Below are positions 1-8,809 of a stretch of 16,260 nucleotides of DNA, in pieces. The DNA is from Flammula alnicola (lineage: Eukaryota > Basidiomycota > Agaricomycetes > Agaricales > Strophariaceae), in the NCBI GenBank assembly GCA_015499995.1, contig JADNRV010000713.1, positions 1 through 16,260 of the forward strand, written 5' to 3'. Both the position numbers and the translations under genes were made by a program. Below the pieces are notes generated by a model that ran no database searches, was not told the DNA's origin, and was given only the letters and a program-made list of their open reading frames with translations. Every line of letters begins with the position of its first letter. Position 1 is the first letter of the stretch.

Positions 1-159
1 GAGTGGGCGCCACATGATCGCACCACGTACTAGAAAAACCCCGTATTTTTTTGATTTTGCTTCATCACTGCACACCACTTATTTCTCGATGCGGCTGGAG
101 GATAAGCCCGGTCCTACATCAATATATTTTTCAATAATCGGGCATGATGATGACTAGAG

Positions 160-463
160 TTATATTTCGCACCGATTGTATAAGTAGATCGAAGCCGGTT
201 GCAACAGAGCGAACATAGCACATCTTGTGGCGACGATCGAATATGATCTTGAACCGCTGAAGTAAAAAAAGGTAGAAAAATAGGGTTGTAAGGATACCTC
301 AGCAGGGTAACCTGAGGGATAATCGATAACCAACCGTGTGAGGACCCGTCGTCGATGTCAAACTGAGCCGTGAGTTGAATGTAGCATTTGATTTGAAGTA
401 GATCGCCTGTCCAGTATGAGCACTGACGATATGTCTGTTCTCCATGATACTCAAGTTCGACAT
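160..463 (-). CDS. Tentative two-exon small protein (82 aa), unrecognised
   Basis: On the minus strand an ATG at 463 opens a frame of 152 nt to 312. A possible intron occupies 311-257 (55 nt, GTTACC donor, CTTCAG acceptor), and a second exon runs from 256 to a TAA at 162-160. The phases match exactly and give 82 residues. The protein begins MSNLSIMENRHIV and is Ser/Thr rich, with no signal peptide or domain that I recognise. Against it, the donor is weak, there is no homology, and a different frame of the same bases stays open for 152 codons (572-114), so coding potential here is ambiguous. I list it only as a candidate. Confidence 0.15.
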
Positions 464-1304
464 TTTTCAGGAGGAGGCGCAATGCCGGAATGTGAATACA
501 AACTATCAGTATTGTGGAGCGATGAGTGTGTGTCTGCACGGGGTGACTCCGGGTGAGTAGAGGACATCCCAAAACAAAAGAGTATGCCCTACGATTACTA
601 CAAAGAGTCCTCCAGAATCGGCCATATTACATTTTCAATATTAGGACTCAGATTGTGTTGGGTCATCTGAACATGCTAAGAACGTCTGCGGAGCCTAGTT
701 CCGCAGTATTTGAACAGAGGATATTCCTGGGTAGTGCCAGCTTCAATGATCGACCGAGCAAACTGCGAGTAGCCTCCAGCGAATCAGGAAGCGAAGCCTG
801 CACAGTCTGCACAATAAGGGAATTGTCCATGGGGCAAAGATGTTGCGGAACCCTCCTGACGACGCTTCTGTCCTATGACATGGGAACAACCAGAACACGC
901 CCCTCATCATGTGTCCGAAGTACAGACATACATAGAGGAAGACAAGCGCCCGCACGTTAGACTGAACAAGTGCGTAATCATGATCGGGCTTTATCAGATA
1001 GGAGTTTGGGAGATTTGTTCCTTCCCTAGGTTAGCCATTAGCATGCTGCAAGATAGCCGTGTAATATACAGACACGGTAATTGTTATCATGGTCAGTGAT
1101 AATTACAATAAGCCTTGCTAATTCGGTCATGGGAAAAGAAAAACATGTTTAGACGCCCATATGCCCGGCGATTGATTTGCAGCGACCCGGAGCTCTGGTA
1201 AAGTGAGATGCATTGGAGAAATTCCTAGCACACTTTTGACAGAACGTACTAAAGACACTAACAAGAATCGCAGGAATTTATCAGTGCCCCGGCACGCAGT
1301 TAAG

Positions 1305-1333
1305 CGCTCAGTGGTCAGCGTGATCACTGAGCG
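1305..1333. repeat. Inverted repeat, 13-bp arms with 3-nt loop
   Basis: Arms CGCTCAGTGGTCA (1305-1317) and TGATCACTGAGCG (1321-1333) are complementary except for one position, which can form a G-U wobble in RNA. They are separated by GCG. There is no T run after it, so it is not a bacterial-style terminator. It may be a cruciform or a remnant of a terminal inverted repeat. Function unknown. Confidence 0.75.
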
Positions 1334-2036
1334 TCCCGCATCTGTATATTAACGGCTTTTCCCTTGAGGCGTTGACCAATGTTGAGTAGTCTGTCATCGA
1401 ACTGCGCATCTGTCAAAAGATGGGGCACTTGATTCTCAGACACCTTTACTGCCTCCTTTGCTTCATAAGATGGTGGTGGACAGAGCGAATGGAAGTTGCA
1501 TTTCTAGAGCGGGAATAAGAACTTATCAGTTGCTTATCGATACCGGTCAAAAGGGCATTCCGACATGTCGTGGAAGAACATATAAATATGATTCTGATAT
1601 ACATGCCGGACCTGCAGCAGGAATACAACGGCGAAGTTATGGGAGCCTCTTTACTGCCTTGTGTCCGGGTATTTAATAATAGCGCAGCTAACCTCATGGA
1701 ATTGGTAATGCTAAATGGAGGAGGTTGATTTCAACTGGTCTCGTTATGGAGTTCTTACAGAATTTGAGAGAGAAAGATGGTGTTATTTTGGTGTTTTTTT
1801 CAACTGCACTTCTTAATCACTTTCCTCAGTAAACTCAGGTGCAAAGAAACATGTACATCCGGAACGTTAGCCCCATGACTCAGATTGATAGCACTAACAT
1901 TTGCAGATAAGACTTAATGTGATCGCTACAGTCTTTGGTCGTACTTTCGTCTCCCGCTGGTCTAGCAACTGCCAACGTAATCAGTAACTTTGTTTTTGGC
2001 ATCGTCGATGATGTACTCATAACCGACCTCCCTAGC

Positions 2037-3221
2037 ATGTCGAATGATGCACGCAATGATGATGCAAAGGCCGAGGATGACACCCCATTCTTCCAGACTC
2101 TGTCTCTGGATGTTCAAATCGCCGTCCAAGGTCTCAGAGGTGTAGAGGTTCAAGTAGTAAACACTTGGAAGGAGTTCCAAAAAGAAGTTTTGGCACTTGA
2201 GGCCAAGGTAAGATGTAAACTTACATTTAATTGGCGAGAGGTCGTATCTAATCAATAACCGGCAATGCAGTATGCGAAGCAGTGTGCTCAACTGTACGAA
2301 CACCGTGCGCGTGTCATTGCGGGCTCGGAAGGTGTCACATCCAAAGAGCTCAACGCTGGTGAAAGGCAGAGTAAGCAGGACGAGGAGGACTATGAAAATT
2401 TGGCAGCACCTAATCGCACCGTCTTCGCTGCCACTCCTATCACCGATTTCTGGCTCCGCGTTCTCAAGACCTATCCAGAAACAGAACGTTTAACTTCACC
2501 ACAGGACGAACCGGCACTGAAGTATCTATCAGACATCAAGGTGACATACCCAAACTCGTTGACTTTTGTTGTGGAGTTTTATTTCAAGTCCAATCCCTAC
2601 TTCACCAATTCCGTTCTGAAGAAGACATACATCTACAAGGTGAAGCGTCGGTTGCTATATTCGCTCATCTGTTTCAAAGTTCACGATAACTTACATTTGC
2701 TTTAGGATGAACTCGGTTTCTTTGGCACCCTTCTCTATAGTCACGTCACTGGCGATACAATTCGCTGGAAGTCTGGCCAAAATATCATCGCACAGATTGC
2801 AGCGGCAGCTAAAGCTAAGGAGGGAAATGACGAGGACGAGGACGACGAGGAATCTACATCATTCTTTTCCTTTTTTGAGCCTGGCGCTTTGATCACCGTT
2901 CCAGAAGATCAAGTTCCGGAGCAAGCCCCCAAAGACAAGAAGGAGGGTGATGACGAGGACGAGGATGAGGAAGAAGATGACAGGGACGATCTGCTCGACA
3001 AAGAATTCGACATTGGCGAGGCCTTCAAAGATAGAGTGAGTGCACTTTTTTCTGCTTCAGACGTTAGGCTGAGCTTTATTATCAAGATCATTCATCATTC
3101 AGTGGAGTACTATACAAAGGAGGCCCTGGATTACGAGGAGGATGACTTCGACTTTGATTTTGATGATGATGACGAGGAGGAGGACGAGGACGAGGATGCA
3201 GAAGAGGACGAGGATAATTGA
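2037..3221 (+). CDS. NAP1: Nucleosome assembly protein NAP1-like histone chaperone
   Basis: Members of this family bind H2A-H2B dimers, shuttle histones and promote nucleosome assembly. The exons are 2037-2207, 2271-2639, 2706-3035 and 3087-3221, all joined in phase 0, giving 334 residues. NAP-family landmarks are visible: WKEFQKEVLALEAK at the end of exon 1 in the dimerisation-helix region; DFWLRVLKTYPE and LKYLSDIKVTYP in exon 2; NPYFTN at residues 165-170; SFFSFF near 232-237; FKDR joined to IIHHSVEYYTKEAL across the last intron; and a strongly acidic Asp/Glu tail from about 300 to the end. The start at 2037 is the first ATG in frame; the same frame is open about 34 codons further upstream but has no ATG. 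The protein is somewhat short for the family (often 370-420 aa), mainly at the N terminus. The last intron is 51 nt, in frame and free of stops, so its retention would add 17 residues. The family call is firm; whether this is the main NAP1 or a paralogue is not settled. Confidence 0.92.
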
Positions 3222-3239
3222 TAGTACTTTTCCATCTTG

Positions 3240-3245
3240 AATAAA
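3240..3245 (+). terminator. Probable polyadenylation signal of NAP1
   Basis: AATAAA lies 18 nt after the NAP1 stop codon, in an AT-rich stretch reading GAATAAATAAG. The position and sequence suit a fungal 3' end signal. The exact cleavage site cannot be seen. Confidence 0.55.
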
Positions 3246-3366
3246 TAAGTTTGACGTTGCCTCGCATTGCATTCACATTCACATACCCATAAGAATAATG
3301 GGGTTTCCCTTTCCCAACCACTGCCTATATGTCGTATGCGAGGAAGTGACATTGGTGTCAGTCGCT

Positions 3367-3415
3367 GAGGCGCCAGAAATGTGATTGGCAGGTGCGCCGC
3401 GCACCTAGGCGCCTC
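3367..3415. repeat. Nested perfect inverted repeats
   Basis: The outer arms are GAGGCGCC (3367-3374) and GGCGCCTC (3408-3415). Inside them lies AGGTGCGC (3390-3397), one base, then GCGCACCT (3399-3406). All arms are perfect. The GC content of the element exceeds that of its AT-rich surroundings. It could extrude as a branched hairpin or be a palindromic protein-binding site. No flanking target-site duplication is obvious. Confidence 0.75.
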
Positions 3416-3561
3416 CCTTCGCACTCCCAGCAACTCGTTTGAAAAACAACATACACTGCTCGCATTGCGGGTTTAGCCCATGTGCGAAGATGCTCCATAT
3501 GTCGATGGCAATGAGGAATGATTAATGAGTGTGGGTAGTCGAGTTTGAGATGATAATTAGC

Positions 3562-3589
3562 AGGGTTAGCCAAGGCCTAGGGTTAGCCA
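3562..3589 (+). repeat. Direct repeat of AGGGTTAGCCA around an AGGCCT core
   Basis: AGGGTTAGCCA occurs twice (3562-3572 and 3579-3589) with AGGCCT between the copies. GGTTAGCCA also occurs at 1029-1037 and 6437-6445, always outside the recognised coding exons. The repeat is directly visible; its role is unknown. Confidence 0.6.
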
Positions 3590-4101
3590 TAGACAATGTC
3601 CTGTATGAAGTGTCGTCCTCACTGCATCACAAAAAAGACACAGAGTTTGAAGCTTTGAAGTCTGACTACGGGAGACAATGGCGTGGCGTGTGAGTATTAC
3701 ATAATCCCATACATCAGTTTATTCAATGACGCTACACTTACACGATAGTTTTTCTCTAAGCAAAATTCGTTTAGCCCTGGAACATTGGAACTTCGAACTT
3801 AAACCTGCTTCAGGCAAGCCTCGGCAAGACATATCAGCCCTTTGCATTTCGTCGGATTTGGAGCCACAAGGAAATTGAATTGTTTCCATCATCCCCAAGC
3901 TTCCTTATTCTTTCCGAAAGCACGCCCCCGCAGCGGTCAGCGTCATCTGGTATGCTTTTTGTTCATTGTTCGTCAAATCATGTTGATTATTCTGTCATTT
4001 CCGTAGAACATGCCGCCCACAAATTCGGTCAGACATGGAACTCATGAGAGGCTCTATGATCTCAACTTGATCGCTATCCTGCTTACCACGCGTCTCCTCG
4101 C

Positions 4102-4108
4102 TATATAT
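4102..4108 (+). promoter_or_regulatory. TATA box of the decayed Gln-rich gene
   Basis: TATATAT sits about 60 nt before the ATG at 4167 and is followed by a CT-rich stretch (4110-4135), a usual arrangement around fungal transcription starts. This suggests the degenerate locus downstream once had, and may still have, a working promoter. Confidence 0.5.
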
Positions 4109-4166
4109 GCCCTCCCATCTCTTTTTTCCTTCCAGAACATCCTCGTCTCAGCTCTTATGCATTCCA

Positions 4167-6107
4167 ATGTCGTCTTTACCCATTGGTAGCACGATCAACA
4201 ACTTGCCCAATCTACAACCCACCATTGCCTTCGTCATCATCTCAAATCAATTGCCAACCTTTCCCTATTGTTAGCCATTGCATTTCCTTATTCTCAGCAA
4301 CCGTAATTGCCTCAGGCGTGGGTTTTTTCTGTTCCATTCAACCCGCTTTGTTGTTCAGATCAGTCATATGGTGCTGGGAATACAAGTGGAACGACAGCAT
4401 CACTACTTGCAAACAGAAGCTCTGCTATGTACCACCATTCTCTACCTCTGCATACAGAGAAGAAGGGACATGGTTCGAGAAGAGGCAGGATTTCGATGCC
4501 AATGGGTAAGTATCCGTTCATTCTTATATTTTCGTTTTCATTTGAACTTCGCCTATTTAAAATTTTTTCATCTTCTATCTTTGATCACCCTTTTGTTACT
4601 TTCATTCTTTCTCTCTGGTCCTAAGTATTCAATTTTGTCTATCGCTCCATTTCGACCATTTCAATTTTTCTCAGTTGTCTTGTCAAAGTTCGCTATCTTT
4701 ATCCACGTTTCCCTTAATCTTCGTATTCTGCTTCTCTTCGATGTTTCCCCCGCCCCAGTCCCTTCGTCGATACCCATTTTCACCATTCCATACATATTCA
4801 CTGCATCAACGCTCATCTCCTTTCAACAGATCTCCTCACAAAATCATCTTGATAACACGGAGAAGCAGAACCGGGCAAATTATAACTACCAACGCCTTGC
4901 TGAACGCAGTTCCCGTTTGAGCCCCCACTACCCTATCCATATAATGCCTACGGATAAAATAGTATGCGGAAATGGAGGATGCATTGCGAACCGAAAGCCA
5001 CAAAAGATGTCGGCTCAGGTGATCAGGTTGGAGGAGCATCAAGTCAAAGATTCGGGCAGGGTACTCAGTATGCGGCACACTCGTCACTACAGTAGGTTCC
5101 TTTTTTGTTCTTTATTCAGGCTGTTGATTGTCGTTTAAGGTACAAACCAAGTAAAGCCGGTCCGAATGCGAGTACGAGCGCCGGTGGTAATGGCAATGGA
5201 ACAGCGTCGACGAGTGCACATACGTCGCCTCCTTCGAGCCCGCCGATGAGCCCCGTGGCTGGGCTGATGCCCATACGGCTTCGTTGTTGTCGAATGAGGG
5301 CGGCAGTAGCGCAAACACCGCCAGCAATAATCCTAGCACTGCTAAGGCAGTAGCAACAACGCCGGCAGTATATTCTCGAACCTATTGTTCTCCCGACGAT
5401 ACCCATGTCCGCTGCGGACTTTTTTGGCCCCTTCGTCGAGGTTCCTGTCTCTATCTCGAGCGGCGGCGGCGGGCCCGGGACGGAGGTTGGGGATGAGCAC
5501 CATCATGATCATGAGCACCAGTACCAGCATCAACATCACCATTTCATGCAGTCGCTTCCTCGACGTCAGGCATTTTAGCCTTGGCGCGTCATCGCCCTCG
5601 GGCCTACCAACGCCTACGACAACGGGCGATGTGCCAGCCCAGCAGCAGGCCATGTCGTCGATGTCGGTGCCGCTCGCCATGCCTATGGGTCTCGGCATGG
5701 GCATGAATATGAGCATGTCGATGGCTGCGATGACGATGCCGGCTGGTGAGAGCGAGCTTGGGTTTGGGTTCCAGCCGCAGGAGGGCTTCGCGACTGTTTC
5801 TTCGTTTGCTGTTGGTGGAGGAGATGTTGGGCAGCAGCAACAGCAGCAAAATCCGTACCAGTTCCCAACATTGCAGGGGTTGTCGTTTGAGCAACAACAG
5901 CTGCCTCAATACCAACAGGATCAGCAATAACGGCCACAGCAGATGTATGCGCAAGAGTGGACGACGAGCAATCAGCAGCACGCGATGGATCAGGGGATGA
6001 TGTATCCTGCGTCTCCTTCGTCGTCGTTGTCGGGTTCGCAGCCGCACGGCCAACAGCCCCAGCAGGACCAACAGATGCAGGAACATGGTCAGCGGCAGCA
6101 AATTTAG
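4167..6107 (+). pseudogene. Decayed Gln/Met/His-rich low-complexity protein gene
   Basis: I do not recognise the family; the composition suggests a former transcription regulator. A natural start at 4167 (MSSLPIGSTINNLPNLQPTI) meets a TAG at 4272-4274. Plausible introns remain at 4303-4358, 4506-4829 (324 nt, T-rich, GTAAGT donor) and 5092-5139 (48 nt). Downstream text is clearly low-complexity coding: Ser/Thr/Gly/Asn-rich (about 5000-5370), then GPFVEVPVSIS and a His-rich run (5410-5560), Met-rich (5640-5740) and Gln-rich (5830-6107). These pieces lie in different frames or are cut by stops: TAA 4955-4957, a frame change near 5270, TAG 5351-5353, a change at the T run 5573-5576 where removing one T would join RRQAF to SLGASSPSG, and TAA 5928-5930 inside a Gln run. 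The frame then continues Gln-rich to TAG 6105-6107. The lesions are numerous and of mixed kind, so decay is likelier than unseen introns. The intervals between introns were not all resolved. Confidence 0.65.
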
Positions 6108-6895
6108 CTGCAACCACAACAACAACGCAACAGCAGAAGCAAGGCATGCCGCTGACGCTGATGCAGCAAGGAAGCTGGCTTATCCGGACCACGAAGAATA
6201 TCACCGTCATCGTTCGCTTGTTAAACTCAAAAATGTCCGATCTGTGCATAGGAATAGGCGCCGAAACTTAGTCGCAGAAACTTAGTCGCAGGTTGAGCGT
6301 TGCCAGACAATTGCCAGATGCCATTAATATTCTTGGACAATGCGCCACGAAATTTCCTTGCGTTGATTTTGGGAGCGTGGTAATGGAGTGTAAATTTGTA
6401 AGTTAGATTCATCATGATGTGCGGCATTAGTTCTAAGGTTAGCCAGCAGATTGCTAAGCCCATGCTCACTCGTCTCGAAAGAAATTATAAAAACGACAAA
6501 CGATACCTGTCTGCCGCCTTGAGGTGAGTTCATTGGAGGATAGATACACCGATTGCTCATGATTCACCAGATGTACAGATTAACTGATACCCTTGAATAA
6601 ATCGAGTAATTGGGTGTGTAACCTTCATCGATCATCGATCATCAACCCAGTTGTCTTATAATTATCTCTCAAGCTCCGCTTCTGGACTCATGTTCACTCG
6701 TGTCATTCTAAGTTTACCAGATTCAACACGGATTCATTCCGTAACAGAAATGCATCAATCGGAGATGTCTGTATTCCGACTGACATGATACGACAGAACC
6801 TTACTCAGCAGTTCAAGTTTCCGTGTCCACTGCTCGGTTTCAGTGGTGCTCCTCATTCGCATCCTAGCTGCGAATAAGTACAGCCAGTCCTCGCC
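6108..6895. other. Intergenic spacer
   Basis: No gene is supported. The spacer contains a 14-nt tandem duplication (6263-6290), one GGTTAGCCA motif (6437-6445), a short ATCGATC repeat near 6628-6645, and an AT-rich TTATAATTATCT stretch near 6655 that may belong to the promoter of the gene starting at 6896. A minus-strand frame of 104 codons (7069-6755) overlaps that gene's first exon. It has no recognisable domain, and I treat it as antisense shadow. Confidence 0.5.
6263..6290 (+). repeat. Perfect 14-nt tandem duplication
   Basis: GAAACTTAGTCGCA occurs twice head to tail (6263-6276 and 6277-6290). It lies just past the end of the Gln-rich pseudogene. Probably a small replication-slippage duplication. 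Confidence 0.85.
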
Positions 6896-8077
6896 ATGAT
6901 CGAAGGAATATACCAGATCAGAAACACTGCTGTCGCCACTCGCAGACCTGTCTCTTTCAACCGTTCTGCAGAGGGGGGCGACAATTTGCAATATAAATCT
7001 GGAAGGAATTCGAATGACACTGTATGTCTCTCCCATCTGCAACACATCTACAATTGACCAAGATGTCATCCTGTGATCTGCTAGGCATTTTATATCAGAA
7101 GAGAGGGCAAATACCTATACACGTTGCAGGCAACAAATCGCAGCAAATTATATATCAAAGTGACCAAGGTATGTTCGCACTGGATTCCATGGTCAGATGT
7201 GAATACCCTCGTTGAATATTTCTCACTTTGTTACTAGGGTCGGGATAATCCATACGGATCAAGAAGACCATTTATCTTGTTTATCCACCCCACCAAGGTG
7301 GGTATATCGCAATACTAGTAGGCCATTCATTTCACCCATTTTGTTCCCAGCTGCACTAACAAGAATCGACCTACCTAGTATCGCCGATCCTGGCAAGCGC
7401 AGGTTCATGTGTGTCTTCGGAGGTACAACGCAGTTAGGCGTGGTCGCCCAGCGAGTCCCATCAGTGTACACGACATGGTTCTTTTATCGTCAGGGCCCTC
7501 TGCCGTCGACCAGTGGAAAGAAATCGGATAAGAAAGGTGGCAAGGACGGGAAGAAGAAGAAAAAAGACGACGGCAAAAACAAGAAAAAGGACACTGAGGC
7601 CTCGGCCTTCGATAGTGCAATGGATCAAAATAAGCGTACAACTGACATGTTGTTCCAACTGGCGCAGGGAAATGCAGATCTTGTGAAACAGTTGGCCCTT
7701 AGAAATGCCAATACTGCACAATTTGGGTTCAAAGATCTTCTCGCCGCTCTGTAAGTATCATCGTCCGCAGCTTGGTAGCATTCTGGCTAAAACATCAATT
7801 ATTGTACATTCGGGAACAGGCTCGCCAACCCTGCCAAGTCTGACGATCCCCCGATGTATCCCGGAGATGACGACGATCTCCCTGCGATTCCGGAAACTGA
7901 TGACAACGGCCCAGATGAAGAGGAGACTGGCGATGGCCCAAGTTTGGTCGCTCCCGAGTTCAGGGGAAAAACAAGGAGAAGAAGACAGGTGGCAACAAGA
8001 AAAAGACGGGAGGTGGCAACAAGAAAAAGACGACAGGTGGCAACAAGAAAAACAAGAAGAAAACTAAGCCCACTTGA
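6896..8077 (+). pseudogene. Unrecognised five-exon gene with Lys-rich tail, frame broken twice
   Basis: The ATG at 6896 has a good context (TCGCCATGAT). The exons are 6896-7021, 7085-7168, 7238-7297, 7379-7750 and 7820-8077, with introns of 63, 69, 81 and 69 nt. The first four exons join in phase 0, and exons 4 and 5 join through a split Leu codon. The N terminus (MIEGIYQIRNTAV, then AFYIRREGKYLYTLQATN) vaguely recalls fungal beta-trefoil proteins; this is weak inference. Exon 4 reads SSGPSAVDQW, then must shift at the A runs of 7515-7523 to enter KKSDKKGGKDGKKKKK and the helical DLLAAL segment. Exon 5 reads DDPPMYPGDDDDLPAIPE, then must shift at the A run 7967-7971 to enter a Gly/Lys-rich repeat tail ending KKTKPT and TGA 8075-8077. 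Without the second shift the frame runs to TAA 8106-8108 through Arg-rich text with rarer codons. Either the gene is broken or the consensus has two single-A errors. No signal peptide is seen. Confidence 0.5.
7987..8058 (+). repeat. Three tandem 24-nt units in the tail of the Lys-rich gene
   Basis: Units begin at 7987, 8011 and 8035, each with core AGGTGGCAACAAGAAAAA. A 24-nt period encodes an eight-residue repeat in any frame. All three forward frames are open through it: Gly-Gly-Asn-Lys type, Arg-Trp-Gln-Gln-Glu-Lys type, and Gln-Val-Ala-Thr-Arg-Lys type. Confidence 0.85.
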
Positions 8078-8108
8078 AGGATTCAGAGGAAGGCTTGTAA
8101 TGTTTTAA

Positions 8109-8809
8109 AGCGAACTTGTCCCTTGGTTCGTCATTCCCAAGTATCAGATGTAATACGCCCCAGACAATACTATTTCGTTTTTCTCTCGGCGCCTCAAAGA
8201 AAGCAGGTGATGAAACTTATGAACGCTGTGGCGATGCTGCCCCAGTCGCCATTGGATTTGATTGGGACCTCTCAAATCCATAACGCAGGATCTTGTGACA
8301 TGTTAGCATCCACAAAGTCTTTTGCAATCTGTCTGCGAGCAAAAACATTATATGCGCAGCGTCTCTTCTTATTTAAAAGGCCACGCACTGTAAATCGAAA
8401 CAACGCCCGAAGGTGAAAATATAGCAAGTATTCTGACGTGTTCGACGCGTTTGAGCAGCCACGCCGAGATGAGTTGGATGAATTAGGTCGACCTTTGTAT
8501 ATTTGTTTTACTGTCGGGGTCGTTGTTAACTTTACGGAGCGAAGTTGGAAGATTTAAGTTTTTTTTCGAGGGTTCGTTGGATGTGATAACAGTAGCTGCA
8601 CCGTCACAATTAAACGCCACACATTTGCATTCCAGGAATGCAGGAGGCAAATTCTGAAAAAATCCGTGGGCTGAGGCGCAACTTGAACTGGCACAGGTCA
8701 TAAACTTAAAGACAAATATATAAGTATGGTTACAGCCCGAGATGAGTAGTTAGTTGCTCTGCCTACTTAATTTACGTATATGATTCTCCTATTGATACAT
8801 CCTAATATT
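8109..8809. other. Spacer between convergent loci
   Basis: This 700-base stretch separates the 3' ends of the Lys-rich gene (+) and the F-box gene (-). Frames at 8123-8416 (+) and 8483-8701 (-) are open, but they show no recognisable domain and no convincing splice partners. I see nothing else in it. Confidence 0.5.

Larger units (their letters stand above)
1..2036. other. Left flank without a defensible gene
   Basis: I find no gene with recognisable homology here. Open frames on both strands are short, and none continues through good splice sites into a known domain. Some stretches look faintly coding. One is a two-exon minus-strand candidate at 160-463. Another is minus-strand text at about 1330-1455 (reading includes NQVPHLLTDAQFDDRLL) with a further piece at about 1150-1250 (GISPMHLTLPELRVAANQ). 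The third is plus-strand text at about 1520-1710. They do not join in consistent phase, so they could be relics of one or more decayed genes or chance. The last ~170 bases before 2037 are probably NAP1 promoter and 5' UTR. Confidence 0.5.
3246..4101. other. Intergenic spacer downstream of NAP1
   Basis: No gene is supported here. The spacer contains the inverted repeat at 3367-3415 and the paired GGGTTAGCCA repeat at 3562-3589. Its last few hundred bases are likely promoter sequence for the gene that starts near 4167: TATA box at 4102, followed by a pyrimidine-rich run CCTCCCATCTCTTTTTTCC. ATGGCGTGGCGTGTGAGTATT near 3678 resembles an ATG followed by a splice donor, but I cannot build a gene from it. 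Confidence 0.5.

Noticed and set aside
114..572. 152-codon minus-strand open frame
   Set aside because: No recognisable domain, His/Ser/Cys-rich odd composition, and another frame on the same strand gives an equally plausible two-exon reading. Not enough to call a gene.
553..960. 135-codon plus-strand open frame
   Set aside because: It starts at a non-ATG codon, has no domain, and its Arg/Ser/Thr-rich composition is typical of chance frames. No splice partners were found.
3036..3102. Acceptor CAG at 3102 for the last NAP1 intron
   Set aside because: It would put the acidic tail out of frame and drop IIHHS; the acceptor at 3086 restores the conserved NAP1 text.
2909..3433. Serine-rich minus-strand frames opposite the NAP1 tail
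   Set aside because: Poly-Ser text is the antisense of Asp/Glu codon runs in the NAP1 acidic tail.
5604..6249. Long minus-strand frames (173 and 188 codons) opposite the Gln-rich region
   Set aside because: Leu/Arg/His or Ala/Ser/Thr-rich antisense of CAG and similar repeats; no domain and no start context.
8560..8585. GGTTCG-type sequence resembling a tRNA T-loop
   Set aside because: No matching acceptor, D-arm or anticodon stem around it; no tRNA can be folded by eye here or elsewhere in the window.
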